Positions 17,347 to 25,782 of a stretch of 64,000 bases of DNA are shown here, one piece after another. How positions within the stretch are numbered: position 1 is the stretch's first letter; each line of letters opens with the position of its first letter. The stretch is from Flagellimonas sp. HMM57. Lineage in GTDB: Bacteria > Bacteroidota > Bacteroidia > Flavobacteriales > Flavobacteriaceae. The stretch covers positions 3,959,001 through 4,023,000 of the forward strand of contig NZ_CP090004.1 in NCBI RefSeq assembly GCF_021390175.1, written 5' to 3'. The notes below the pieces were generated by a model. The model searched no databases, was not told the DNA's origin, and saw nothing but the letters and a program-made list of their open reading frames with translations. The position numbers and the translations under genes were made by a program.

Positions 17347-17390
17347 TTCAGCATTAAAATTATTTTAACAACAATTAATTTAATTCCATT

Positions 17391-17663
17391 ATGAACAAAA
17401 CAGAATTAATCGATGCCATGGCAGCTGATGCTGGCATCACTAAGGCAGCAGCTAAAAAGGCATTGGAATCTTTCTTAGGAAACGTAGAAGGATCTCTTAA
17501 AAAAGGAAACAGGGTTTCTTTAGTAGGTTTTGGCTCTTGGTCAGTATCCAAGAGAAATGCAAGAGAAGGTAGAAATCCACAAACTGGGGCAACTATCAAA
17601 ATCGCAGCTAAGAACGTAGTAAAGTTCAAAGCGGGAGCAGAATTGAGCGGTGCAGTAAACTAA
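17391..17663 (+). CDS. HU-family DNA-binding protein
   Basis: This 90-residue nucleoid protein has the complete HU fold: MNKTELIDAMAADAGITKAAAKKALESF (dimerising helices), VSLVGFGSWSVSKRNAREGRNPQTG (the GF.G.F-like strand turn and DNA-binding arm, with the conserved RNPQTG), and the closing KNVVKFKAGAEL. It bends and compacts DNA. It has its own promoter and a strong terminator, so it is monocistronic, as expected for an abundant protein. Confidence 0.95.
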   Translation: MNKTELIDAMAADAGITKAAAKKALESFLGNVEGSLKKGNRVSLVGFGSWSVSKRNAREGRNPQTGATIKIAAKNVVKFKAGAELSGAVN

Positions 17664-17689
17664 TCAATTTCAATTTGAAATATATCAAG

Positions 17690-17717
17690 GCACTTCTTTA
17701 TAGAGAAGTGCTTTTTT
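17690..17717 (+). terminator. Intrinsic terminator of the HU gene
   Basis: GCACTTCT (17690-17697) pairs with AGAAGTGC (17704-17711) around a six-base loop, followed at once by six T. It is a textbook hairpin 27 bases behind the HU stop codon. Confidence 0.88.
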
Positions 17718-17793
17718 ATTTTCTGCATCTTCCAGTGTTTTTTGTAATTATGATATATTATGTTACATTTAAGAATAAGAATCTAAAATTACT

Positions 17794-18354
17794 ATGGTTA
17801 GCCTTAAACCTAAAAAAGGAAAACTACTGGTTGCCGAACCAACATTAACAGGTGATGTTTCTTTTAACAGATCGGTAGTTTTGCTTGCTGAACATAACAA
17901 TGAGGGGTCTGTAGGTTTTATTCTAAACAAGCCTTTGGATTATACCATAAACGACCTTATTTCGGAAATTACGGTACCCTTCAAAGTTTTTAACGGAGGC
18001 CCCGTAGAACAGGACAATCTTTATTTCATACATAAGGTACCCCATCTTATCCAGGATAGTATTGAAATTTCTGATGGTATATTCTGGGGTGGTGATTTTG
18101 AAAAAACCGTAGAGCTCATCAATAATAAGACCATTACCGCCCAGGACATACGATTTTTTTTAGGATATTCTGGTTGGGATTCAAGTCAGCTGGACCAAGA
18201 ACTTTCTTCAAAATCGTGGATCGTGGTGCGGAATGAATATGAAAGCGGAATCCTAGAAAAGTCTTCCAATGCTTTTTGGAAGGAAAAAATGGTGGAACTT
18301 GGCGGAGACTATCTATTGTGGTCCAATGCCCCTGAAAACCCTTCTTTAAATTAG
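17794..18354 (+). CDS. YqgE/AlgH family protein
   Basis: This 186-residue cytoplasmic protein matches the YqgE/AlgH (DUF179) family: GKLLVAEPTLTGDVSFNRSVVLLAEHN near the N-terminus, GSVGFILNKPLDYTINDL, FNGGPVEQDNLYFIH, and FFLGYSGWDSSQLDQEL. The biochemical function of the family is unsettled. It converges with a class IV aminotransferase gene whose stop begins one base away, an arrangement I associate with flavobacterial genomes. Confidence 0.92.
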   Translation: MVSLKPKKGKLLVAEPTLTGDVSFNRSVVLLAEHNNEGSVGFILNKPLDYTINDLISEITVPFKVFNGGPVEQDNLYFIHKVPHLIQDSIEISDGIFWGGDFEKTVELINNKTITAQDIRFFLGYSGWDSSQLDQELSSKSWIVVRNEYESGILEKSSNAFWKEKMVELGGDYLLWSNAPENPSLN

Positions 18355-18355
18355 G

Positions 18356-19201
18356 CTAACCAATCCTGGCCTTTGCATTCAGTTTCCCTATTAGACTTTT
18401 ACTGACACTATTGGAATATTCTTTTTTCCGATACTTACTTATAGGTCGTATACCATCAATACTATTGGTTATAAAAAGTTCATCTGCTTTTTGAAGCTCA
18501 AACGGTGAAATGGATTCTTCCAACAGCTCAAAATCTTGTGTTGCCGCTATAATCTCCAGTAGTTTTTTCCTAATGATACCATCCAAACTACCATCGCCCA
18601 GAGGGGGTGTTTTAATGACCTTATCCTTGACCAAAAAAAGATTGCCATTGATAACCTCGACGACCTGTTTGTTGTTATTGATGAGAATGCAGTTTTCATA
18701 TCCGTTCTCTTTGGCATAAACACTGGCTACAACATTTAAAATTTTATTGGTCGTCTTTAGATTGGACAACATGTCTTTGTTGACGTAATAGTCTTTAAAA
18801 AGCTCTACTTCGTAATGTTCTTCATTAACAAGATAAAACGGCGATTTTAATTCACTTGTTTCAATAATATAAGAAACTTCCTTGGTTTTAGGACTATATA
18901 GCCCACCACCATTTCTAAAAACGGTTAACCGCACTCTGGCCGAATTGGTATCCAATCCATTTTCACCAACAGTTTTTAGAATCTGTTCTTCCAAGAATTC
19001 CAATGTAAACTCCATGGGTATTTCCATCCTTAGGATACGCATGGAAGACATCAATCTAAAATAGTGGTCCTCCCAAAAGAAAACGGTACCGTTAACACAA
19101 CGAACCGTCTCAAAAAGAGCATCCCCATACTTTAATCCCCTATTATCGTAGTTTAAAATATCCTTGTCCTTGGAAAGGAGTCTACCATTAAAATTGACCA
19201 T
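18356..19201 (-). CDS. Class IV PLP-dependent aminotransferase
   Basis: This 281-residue enzyme belongs to the fold-type IV group that includes branched-chain aminotransferase, D-amino-acid aminotransferase and aminodeoxychorismate lyase. Motifs are the N-terminal GLKYGDALFETVRCVNG and HYFRLMSSMRIL, the PLP-lysine region DMLSNLKTTNKILNVVA, and NGNLFLVKDKVIKTPP followed by GSLDGIIRKKLLE, the usual phosphate-binding turn. Which of the three reactions it performs cannot be decided by eye. A terminator-like hairpin ends directly at its start codon, which is unusual and may matter for its expression. Confidence 0.88.
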   Translation of the reverse strand: MVNFNGRLLSKDKDILNYDNRGLKYGDALFETVRCVNGTVFFWEDHYFRLMSSMRILRMEIPMEFTLEFLEEQILKTVGENGLDTNSARVRLTVFRNGGGLYSPKTKEVSYIIETSELKSPFYLVNEEHYEVELFKDYYVNKDMLSNLKTTNKILNVVASVYAKENGYENCILINNNKQVVEVINGNLFLVKDKVIKTPPLGDGSLDGIIRKKLLEIIAATQDFELLEESISPFELQKADELFITNSIDGIRPISKYRKKEYSNSVSKSLIGKLNAKARIG

Positions 19202-19226
19202 AAAAAAAGCCTTGAAAAATCAAGGC
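19202..19226 (-). terminator. Terminator-like hairpin abutting the aminotransferase start codon
   Basis: On the minus strand GCCTTGA (19226-19220) pairs with TCAAGGC (19215-19209) around a four-base loop, followed by seven T that run straight into the ATG at 19201-19199. It can end transcripts of the START-like gene upstream, but it also lies where the 5' leader of the aminotransferase should be. Confidence 0.65.
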
Positions 19227-19254
19227 CAAATATACGTTTTAGTTGAGAATACTG

Positions 19255-19638
19255 CTATTTAGAGCCAAGTACTTGTTTTAAATCCGATACTTGGTTTTCC
19301 CATAGCATTTTAGCTTCATCCACTTCGTCTTCTTCGGCAAAGTCGGTTATGAACAAAGAAACATCTTTAGTAATCTCATCTACAATAATCTTCATCTCAA
19401 AAAAGGTGTCATCATCGTTTTCTTCCCAAGAAAACTTAACAAATTCGTCACTCTTTCGCTTCAACATTTTTGCACTTTCTTCGGATCCATCCCATATAAA
19501 AGTAAACAACTCACTACGGGAATTTACGTTATCGGCATACCATTCAGATAGGCCTGAAGGAGTAGAAATATATTGGTAAAGCAACTGTGGAGAAGCTTGA
19601 ATAACAAATTCTATTTCAAATTTAATCTTATCGCTCAT
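19255..19638 (-). CDS. START-like domain protein of Bacteroidota
   Basis: This 127-residue protein is an SRPBCC/AHSA1-like fold: KFEIEFVIQASPQLLYQYISTPSGLSEWYADNV at the N-terminus is the family hallmark, followed by FTFIWDGSEESAKMLKRKSDEFVKFSWEENDD and a C-terminal acidic helix. It is widespread in Bacteroidota beside class IV aminotransferases. The ligand is unknown. A hairpin terminator lies between it and the aminotransferase, so the two may not be one transcript. Confidence 0.88.
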   Translation of the reverse strand: MSDKIKFEIEFVIQASPQLLYQYISTPSGLSEWYADNVNSRSELFTFIWDGSEESAKMLKRKSDEFVKFSWEENDDDTFFEMKIIVDEITKDVSLFITDFAEEDEVDEAKMLWENQVSDLKQVLGSK

Positions 19639-19724
19639 TATACTGTTCAGTTTTTCCTTTCAACAATTGATATAGTTTGGGAAGATATAAAAATAAATAT
19701 CAAATAATAAATTAATAATGAATT

Positions 19725-19755
19725 TTGATTGGGCAAAAATTAAACTTTATATTTG
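19725..19755 (+). promoter_or_regulatory. Promoter of the tRNA-Met gene
   Basis: TTG at 19725-19727, a 20-base spacer and TATATTTG at 19748-19755 match the Bacteroidota consensus. Transcription would start near 19762, about 12 bases before the mature tRNA. Confidence 0.75.
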
Positions 19756-19773
19756 CAGCCGCTAAAAAGGCAT

Positions 19774-19847
19774 GGCGAGGTAGCTCAGCTGGTTAGAGCG
19801 TCGGATTCATAACCCGGAGGCCGAGGGTTCAAGTCCCTCTCTCGCTA
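19774..19847 (+). tRNA. tRNA-Met (anticodon CAT)
   Basis: A full cloverleaf can be drawn. The acceptor GGCGAGG (19774-19780) pairs with TCTCGCT (19840-19846) with two G-U pairs, and the discriminator is A at 19847. The D stem is GCTC/GAGC, and the anticodon loop TTCATAA holds CAT at 19808-19810. The T arm is GAGGG-TTCAAGT-CCCTC (19823-19839). CCA is not encoded. The wobble first pair and the lack of three G-C pairs in the anticodon stem favour elongator Met over initiator; a tRNA-Ile2 with modified CAT cannot be excluded by eye. Confidence 0.93.
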
Positions 19848-19859
19848 CAGTAAAACAGG

Positions 19860-19887
19860 AAAAACCCCAAGACAAAAGTCTTGGGGT
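19860..19887 (-). terminator. Strong hairpin terminator between tRNA-Met and the convergent membrane gene
   Basis: ACCCCAAGAC (19864-19873) pairs perfectly with GTCTTGGGGT (19878-19887) around an AAAA loop. The run of A at 19860-19864 gives a U-tract for minus-strand transcripts from the gene ending at 19913. On the plus strand only CTT follows, so it may end the tRNA transcript less efficiently. Confidence 0.8.
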
Positions 19888-19912
19888 CTTAGATAAATCC
19901 CAACAGGATTTA

Positions 19913-20572
19913 TTAAAACATATTCTTTACCATTTCGACAGCCTCTCCTTTTATCAACCATGAAATTCCAAAAGGAACTAAGGCAACTACCTCAAGCCAA
20001 AAGACAAAATTGTCCAATTTTAAATCCAAAAGAAAGTACAATACCAATATGGCTATTGCACACCACGTTATAATACCACAAGCCCTGTACCACATGTATT
20101 GCCATTTACCTTGCTGATTACGGGAAAACTTTACAAATGACATCCATCCCATTAAGAAAACGAAAACCGCAGCGCTTACTAAATGAATATCATCTGTAAA
20201 ATTGTCATCGTGACCAAACAGAGGAAGAATTCCTTTTCTACAGATAACTTGAATAGTGGCGTTTCCACTTTCCGAACAAGAGGTAGGAACTAAAACAACT
20301 ATAAGGGCAGCGAATCCAGCAAGATTTGTTATCCAATCGTCTGTAATAAGTTCATCACTGTCCTTCTCGTATCCCTTATATGATATAAGCACCAGTGCCA
20401 ATGCAGAAAGTACAATGATAAAATACAAAGAAGGTGCAGTCAAATAATAATAGTGGCTAATCGATGAAATTACATCTAAATCGGCCAACAAAGGAAGTGC
20501 AAGTGGTAACGACAATCCTAGAATGCCAACCAATTTTCTAATCCTGTAATCTGAAGGTCTTATTTCTCCCAT
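19913..20572 (-). CDS. Six-helix membrane protein of unknown function
   Basis: This 219-residue protein has about six membrane helices (GILGLSLPLALPLLADL, TAPSLYFIIVLSALALVLI, WITNLAGFAALIVVLVP, IHLVSAAVFVFLMGWMSFV, ACGIITWCAIAILVLYFLL, VVALVPFGISWLIKG). A DDIHLVSA segment after the third helix carries His and Asp at a membrane edge, reminiscent of DUF998-like proteins, but I cannot name the family securely. It follows the outer-membrane-type gene on the same strand with a three-base gap, so the two are probably one operon. Confidence 0.7.
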   Translation of the reverse strand: MGEIRPSDYRIRKLVGILGLSLPLALPLLADLDVISSISHYYYLTAPSLYFIIVLSALALVLISYKGYEKDSDELITDDWITNLAGFAALIVVLVPTSCSESGNATIQVICRKGILPLFGHDDNFTDDIHLVSAAVFVFLMGWMSFVKFSRNQQGKWQYMWYRACGIITWCAIAILVLYFLLDLKLDNFVFWLEVVALVPFGISWLIKGEAVEMVKNMF

Positions 20573-20575
20573 GGT

Positions 20576-21673
20576 TTATAATTTAAAAATATCATAGCCT
20601 AGACCTATTCCAATCCAGGGACGATTGTCATAGTTCCAAGTATTGGATACTGAACCTACCCCGAAATCAAATCCAAAAAATGCACCGATAGCAAACTTAT
20701 TCCTGCTGTATACATAACCAAAACCCGTGGAAAGAAGTCCTATGCTAAATTCGTCCGAGCCTTTCGGTGCTTCTGAAGTACCATCAGTATTATTAGCGGA
20801 CAAAGTTTCAGTTCCTGTTCCTAACAGCCCTCCAATTGTATGTTTATTTACAATGGTCCTATTGCCCACTTTTTTACGATAGTGAAATCTAGTGGTTCCC
20901 CAAGTATATCCCCCAAAAATGGAAACATTGATTCCAGAGGTAAATGTTTCAGGTACACTTTTTTCTATAATAGTTGTCTCCATCATATCGTTTATTTCCT
21001 CAAACAATATCGGATCGTCCTTAAATCTATATTTAAGAGGCAAGACCAAAGTGGATATAGTGATCTCTTGAAAATTAAGCCTAGCAGTTTGACCATCAGA
21101 TAATTGATAGTATAAAGTCTCTTTATCGTCCTTAAAAGGACTATCGGTAAAGTTCCAGATGTTTACAAACAACTTATCTTTTTCGAAAAGTACATTGGCC
21201 TTGTATTTATAATTTTGACCTGTACTGTAGAAATCGGGTTGTGAGGTAGTTTTAACTGCGATATGTTCGAGTAAATCTGGATTCTTTGCTTCCTTTTCAG
21301 TAATCGTAATTTTTTTACCATTTAAATCAAATAATTCAGTTGAATTGACAATACTGTTTGCAACCAAAGCTATCTGTTTATCCACTTTTTCTCTTCGCGA
21401 ATCATTACTCGCCAAAGATTTATATTTAACATAGGAATCTTTGACAAGATATCCTTCTCCAATTGAAGAAGTGAGAATGGGCCTTTCAAAAGACACCAAT
21501 TTCGGTAATCCTTCAAACGCAAACTGTGCAATAGTTCTCGGTTGAAAAGCTAAATCATATTTTTTCGTTTTTAAACTTAGTTTAGGTCTAACCCTGTATC
21601 TTTTTTTCAAAATCTCCTGAGAATGGATTTGCAGACAAAAAATCAAACAGAACAATGATACGAGTATTCTCAT
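20576..21673 (-). CDS. Exported envelope protein of unknown function
   Basis: This 365-residue protein has a signal peptide (MRILVSLFCLIFCLQIHSQ). The middle is mixed strand and helix (LNFQEITISTLVLPLKYRFK). From about residue 245 the sequence becomes glycine- and aromatic-rich with alternating strands (NVSIFGGYTWGTTRFHYRKK, IGLLSTGFGYVYSRNKFAIGAFFGFDFGVG, WIGIGLGYDIFKL), as in a small outer-membrane barrel with a C-terminal hydrophobic end. Whether it is a barrel or a periplasmic protein with a barrel-like end cannot be settled here. It is coupled to the six-helix membrane gene. Confidence 0.65.
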   Translation of the reverse strand: MRILVSLFCLIFCLQIHSQEILKKRYRVRPKLSLKTKKYDLAFQPRTIAQFAFEGLPKLVSFERPILTSSIGEGYLVKDSYVKYKSLASNDSRREKVDKQIALVANSIVNSTELFDLNGKKITITEKEAKNPDLLEHIAVKTTSQPDFYSTGQNYKYKANVLFEKDKLFVNIWNFTDSPFKDDKETLYYQLSDGQTARLNFQEITISTLVLPLKYRFKDDPILFEEINDMMETTIIEKSVPETFTSGINVSIFGGYTWGTTRFHYRKKVGNRTIVNKHTIGGLLGTGTETLSANNTDGTSEAPKGSDEFSIGLLSTGFGYVYSRNKFAIGAFFGFDFGVGSVSNTWNYDNRPWIGIGLGYDIFKL

Positions 21674-21831
21674 ATTGGTTTGGTTTTAGTTGGTGAATAA
21701 GGTATAGGGGAGTGCTTACAAGTTATTTCATTTCCAAATAATCCCGTTGCAGTAAAACCTCAAAAATTCTATGGATTTCCTACAAATCAGAATTGGGAAA
21801 TCCAACTATACTTTCATATCTAAAAAACTAA
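21674..21831. other. Intergenic region without recognised feature
   Basis: Between the envelope-protein gene and a possible gene remnant I see AT-rich sequence with one inverted repeat (GGATTTCC at 21773-21780 with GGAAATCC at 21796-21803, 15-base loop). No T-run follows, so it is not a clear terminator. Confidence 0.4.
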
Positions 21832-21930
21832 ACATGCAACATTGGCAGAACAATCTTAGATAAGCTAAATGAAGTTGAAAATGAGGACTATCCCATGACA
21901 AAAAATGAGAATAATTTTGAATTAGCTTGA
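21832..21930 (+). pseudogene. Possible short remnant of a lost gene
   Basis: A 32-codon stretch closed by TGA at 21928-21930 reads NIGRTILDKLNEVENEDYP followed by MTKNENNFELA. Its composition looks like genuine protein C-terminus rather than random AT-rich translation. There is an in-frame TAA just upstream (21829-21831) and no start codon except an internal ATG. The family is not recognised, and a chance open frame is quite possible. Confidence 0.2.
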
Positions 21931-21950
21931 TATTGAATTGTAAAAATAGA

Positions 21951-23723
21951 CTATGTAATATCCATCTTCCGCAACAAAAACGAGGCATTCATATTCTTGC
22001 AAACGCCTTCTTTTAACTTATAGTCAAAATAGAGCTCGTCGTTCTCGATTTCTGTTTCAAAAAAGTAGTTTTTTACGTTGTCCAAGCTATTTACTATTGT
22101 ACAAAGACTGAGATCATGCGTGGCAATAATTCCGGGAACGCCCATACCTACCAATTTTTCTATAAGCTTTTTGGAGCCCGCTGCCTTGTCCACACTATTG
22201 GTGCCCTTTAAGATTTCATCAAGTATCACCAAATAGGAATCCTTTTGAAGGTGCTCCATAATAAACTGCAACCGCGTCAATTCAGAGAAGAAATACGAGC
22301 TGTTATCCGTTAGGGAATCGCTCGTACGCATACTTGTTATCAGCTTTATAGGGCTGTACGAACTACGCGCCGCACATATAGGCAGTCCCACATTGGACAT
22401 CAGAACAAACAACGATACCGACCTTAAAAATGTACTCTTACCGGCCATATTGGCACCTGTAATAATCAAGAAGTCAGTATCCGCCAGGAAAAAATCGCTA
22501 TCCACTCTTTCCATTTTTGGGATAAGAGGGTGCCCCATTGATTCCGCTTTGATAAGTGCAGTATCGGAACTGATCAAATCTGGATAGATAAAACTTGGAT
22601 GGTTGTAGGCAAAAGTTGCCAAAGTATTGAACGCATCAAAGAATGCAACGGTTTCAAACCAGTGATCCACTACCTCACGGTTTTCGAGTATCCATTTTTC
22701 AATACGTAAGGAACAGCGTAAATCCCATAAAAAAAGACCATTGCCCAAAAGTGCGATAATTAAGTTGTTTCGATTGTCCAAAGCATCCAAGGCAGCAGAA
22801 AAAGTTTTGAAAATTTGCGAAGCCTTTGCTTTTCTAGATTCAATTTTCGCCTTTTCCGATTGTAACAGTGATGACTTGAACTCCATTTGTTCAATTTCAT
22901 CCAACAATAGGGCGTATTGCTGGACGGTCTCTTTGATTCGGCTGGTCTTTGCACTCAGATCATTGACCCTTTTTACAAAGAACAAGGTTACTGCCAAACC
23001 CAACAAAAACCAGTACAAAACAAACTGAACACCAATAAGTTTTAAGCTTGAAGCAGCTATAACACCGATTGAAATGATACCAAAAACGGTGACAATCCAT
23101 GTAAAGGCACTCGGGATAAAAGGTTGATACCCACTGAGCCAACTGGATATCGACTTGCAAGAAGTCTCGCTTTTTATAATTCGGGCAATTGCCGTATACT
23201 TTTGCCTCCATTCGGTAAACCCAGAAAGTTCCTTTACCGCTTCTTGCCGTTCTTTAATACCCGTAATGTCATTGGCAGTCAGTAAATCGACCAAGTATTG
23301 TGTCCCTTCCTTTAGTCCCGTTCTGTTCAGGTATTGAAATAGCGACCCTCTTCCGAACAAATCAATATCAGAACTAAAAAAATGGGTAGGTTCATTGAAT
23401 ACTTCACCGTCATACCTATCCAAATATGTCCCGTTCCCTATTGCTATCTCTTCCTCATTGATTGTTTTTAATGCTTTGTTCAAGGTCTGTTCCGCTTTGT
23501 GCGCTACATATTTCTTCAATAAAAAGAGAAAGACCGAAATACCTACAATGGCAAGTATAGCGGCCAAGGATGCATGATTAAAAAAAAGATATACCAAGAA
23601 ACCCGTTGCTACAAAGACCAGCAATCGGAGCATACTTAAGAAATACAACGTTTTTTTGTTCTTTTGAAGCAAAGCTTCGAACATATCCTTACGCTCTTTA
23701 TAAAGAGAAATGGGGTCTATCAT
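21951..23723 (-). CDS. Membrane-anchored MutS-like ATPase
   Basis: This 590-residue protein carries the MutS ATPase domain at its C-terminus: Walker A FLIITGANMAGKSTFLRSVSLFVLM, the DSLTDNSSYFFSELTRLQ block, Walker B YLVILDEILKGTNSVD, and GIIATHDLSLC. There is no mismatch-recognition or Smr domain. The N-terminus instead has two membrane helices (LSMLRLLVFVATGFLVYLFF, and SLAAILAIVGISVFLFLLKKYV), and a further hydrophobic pair occurs near residues 210-250. This is the flavobacterial MutS-related protein type; a role in mismatch repair is doubtful given the membrane anchor. It appears monocistronic. Confidence 0.85.
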   Translation of the reverse strand: MIDPISLYKERKDMFEALLQKNKKTLYFLSMLRLLVFVATGFLVYLFFNHASLAAILAIVGISVFLFLLKKYVAHKAEQTLNKALKTINEEEIAIGNGTYLDRYDGEVFNEPTHFFSSDIDLFGRGSLFQYLNRTGLKEGTQYLVDLLTANDITGIKERQEAVKELSGFTEWRQKYTAIARIIKSETSCKSISSWLSGYQPFIPSAFTWIVTVFGIISIGVIAASSLKLIGVQFVLYWFLLGLAVTLFFVKRVNDLSAKTSRIKETVQQYALLLDEIEQMEFKSSLLQSEKAKIESRKAKASQIFKTFSAALDALDNRNNLIIALLGNGLFLWDLRCSLRIEKWILENREVVDHWFETVAFFDAFNTLATFAYNHPSFIYPDLISSDTALIKAESMGHPLIPKMERVDSDFFLADTDFLIITGANMAGKSTFLRSVSLFVLMSNVGLPICAARSSYSPIKLITSMRTSDSLTDNSSYFFSELTRLQFIMEHLQKDSYLVILDEILKGTNSVDKAAGSKKLIEKLVGMGVPGIIATHDLSLCTIVNSLDNVKNYFFETEIENDELYFDYKLKEGVCKNMNASFLLRKMDIT

Positions 23724-23862
23724 AAAAATGTATTACGGGATAGCGTTAGAGTTACAAACCAAACTTATAAATATTTCGGTGCGCTAAGATAAAATCTATA
23801 TCCTAACCTTTTCAGTTTTGTTTCAATATTCATTTTAGATGGATTAGACCTAAATTTACAGT

Positions 23863-25782
23863 ATGAAGAACACAATTTCTGAGAGGGTCTCCGATTTTTT
23901 GAAGCACTATCCACCTTTTAATATTCTGGAGCCGGAACAACTTGAAAAGTTATCCTGTGAAGTGGCTATTAGCTATAAAGAAAACAATAGCATCATTTTT
24001 ACCGAAGAAGAAGTTCCGCACGATTGTTTCTACATCGTACACAAAGGAGCCGTGGCACTTGCCAAAAAAGGTTCAAACGCTATTATGGATATCTGTGATG
24101 AGGGCGATATTTTTGGCCTACGACCATTAATGGCAAACGAGAATTACAAATTGGAAGCAAAGGCCCACGAAGAAAGCATACTCTACGCCATTCCCATAAA
24201 GGAATTTAAGCCCCTGGCACTGGAAAATATACAAGTTGGTAATTTTTTAATAGAAAGCTTTGCCTCCAACACACGTAACCCCTACTCCCAAAAGCATAGG
24301 GGTCAGCTTTATGGTGTTACCGATTCAACAGAAAACAATACGGAGCGTACATTATTGGACTTACAACCGGTCCAATATTCCACCAACTTGGTCACCTGTT
24401 CGGAAAACACTCCTATCACGGATTTGGCAAATACCATGACTACCAATAACGTAGGATGTATTTTAGTAGTAAAAGATGACGTGGCAATAGGGATAATCAC
24501 CGATAAAGATTTAAGGAACAAAGTGTTCACTGGTCAAGTTCCCATTACCGCCACCGCAAAGGAAGTAATGACCGCCCCAGTAATCACCTACCCAAAAAAT
24601 CTGACCATCACACAAGCACAGATGGCCATGATGAAAAGCAATATTAGCCATCTATGTCTTACCGAAGATGGAACGCCAGATACACCTGCGGTCGGCATCC
24701 TGTCCAAACATGATGTCATGCTTGCTATGGGAAACAATCCTGCCGTATTGATGCGAGCCATTAAAAGAGCTAGAAGTATAAAAACATTACGGACCATTCG
24801 CCGCGGCGTAACGAATTTGCTGCGCGGTTACTTGGACCAGAACATTCCGTTACGACTGGTTTCCAAAATTGTATCGGAACTGAATGATGCAACCATCAAA
24901 CAGGTGATTAAAATAACACTTAGAGGGATGGAGCAAAAACCTCCTGTCAAGTTCACCTGGTTGACCATGGGCAGTCAGGGAAGAGCTGAGCAACTACTGA
25001 ACACAGATCAGGACAATGCCATCTTATTTGAAAATGTACCTGCTGCAAAACTAAAAGAGACCCATGCCTATTTTTTGGAATTGGGAAACCGGGTTACCAA
25101 AGAACTGAATACCATAGGATATGAATATTGTCCTGCCGAGATGATGGCCTCAAACCCTTTATGGTGCCATAGTCTTGACGAATGGAAAAAAGTCACATCT
25201 TTTTGGATAGGCAATCCCGGACCCGATGAGGTACTCTTATCATCCATATTTTTTGATTACACTGTAACCTATGGGGATAAAACACTGGTCGATGAGCTTT
25301 CTTCCCATATTTTTAAAAATATTGAAAAGCATCCTCTGTTTTTGGTTCATCTGGCAAGCGGAGCATTACAAAACCCTTCTCCCACAGGTTTCTTCCGAAG
25401 CTTTTTGGTGGAACAAGATGGCGAGCATAAAGACTTTTTCGATTTAAAACTACGTGCATTGATGCCCATGATAGATGCTGCACGGGTTCTTATCCTATCA
25501 CACGCCATAAAATCAATAAACAATACGGCAGAACGTTACGAGAAGTTGGCAGAGCTAGAGCCCCAAAACAAAGAATTGTACCTATCATGCTCTTACGCTA
25601 GCAAGGCGTTATTAAAATTTAGGACCATACAGGGTCTGTTGCACAATGATTCGGGCAGGTTTATTGCTTTGGATAAATTGAACAAGGAAGAAAAAATAAA
25701 ACTAAAACGAACTTTTAAGACCATCAAAGAAATACAGGAACTCTTGCAGGTACGCTTTCAGGTAAAAACGATTTTGGGATGA
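23863..25782 (+). CDS. DUF294 nucleotidyltransferase-like protein with cNMP and CBS domains
   Basis: This 639-residue protein has a cyclic-nucleotide-binding-like domain (residues about 15-135), a pair of CBS domains (about 170-305; VGCILVVKDDVAIGIITDKDLR is typical), a DUF294 nucleotidyltransferase-like domain with GSQGRAEQLLNTDQDNAILFE (about 370-390, carrying the GS...D.D metal motif), and the DUF294 C-terminal helical domain. The architecture is GlnD-like and suggests adenine-nucleotide sensing coupled to nucleotidyl transfer. It overlaps the exonuclease gene by four bases and sits tail to tail with acs, a linkage seen in several bacterial groups that use acetate. Confidence 0.88.
   Translation: MKNTISERVSDFLKHYPPFNILEPEQLEKLSCEVAISYKENNSIIFTEEEVPHDCFYIVHKGAVALAKKGSNAIMDICDEGDIFGLRPLMANENYKLEAKAHEESILYAIPIKEFKPLALENIQVGNFLIESFASNTRNPYSQKHRGQLYGVTDSTENNTERTLLDLQPVQYSTNLVTCSENTPITDLANTMTTNNVGCILVVKDDVAIGIITDKDLRNKVFTGQVPITATAKEVMTAPVITYPKNLTITQAQMAMMKSNISHLCLTEDGTPDTPAVGILSKHDVMLAMGNNPAVLMRAIKRARSIKTLRTIRRGVTNLLRGYLDQNIPLRLVSKIVSELNDATIKQVIKITLRGMEQKPPVKFTWLTMGSQGRAEQLLNTDQDNAILFENVPAAKLKETHAYFLELGNRVTKELNTIGYEYCPAEMMASNPLWCHSLDEWKKVTSFWIGNPGPDEVLLSSIFFDYTVTYGDKTLVDELSSHIFKNIEKHPLFLVHLASGALQNPSPTGFFRSFLVEQDGEHKDFFDLKLRALMPMIDAARVLILSHAIKSINNTAERYEKLAELEPQNKELYLSCSYASKALLKFRTIQGLLHNDSGRFIALDKLNKEEKIKLKRTFKTIKEIQELLQVRFQVKTILG

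Noticed and set aside
21773..21803. Inverted repeat GGATTTCC/GGAAATCC as a terminator
   Set aside because: The loop is 15 bases, the stem is AT-containing and no T-run follows on either strand.
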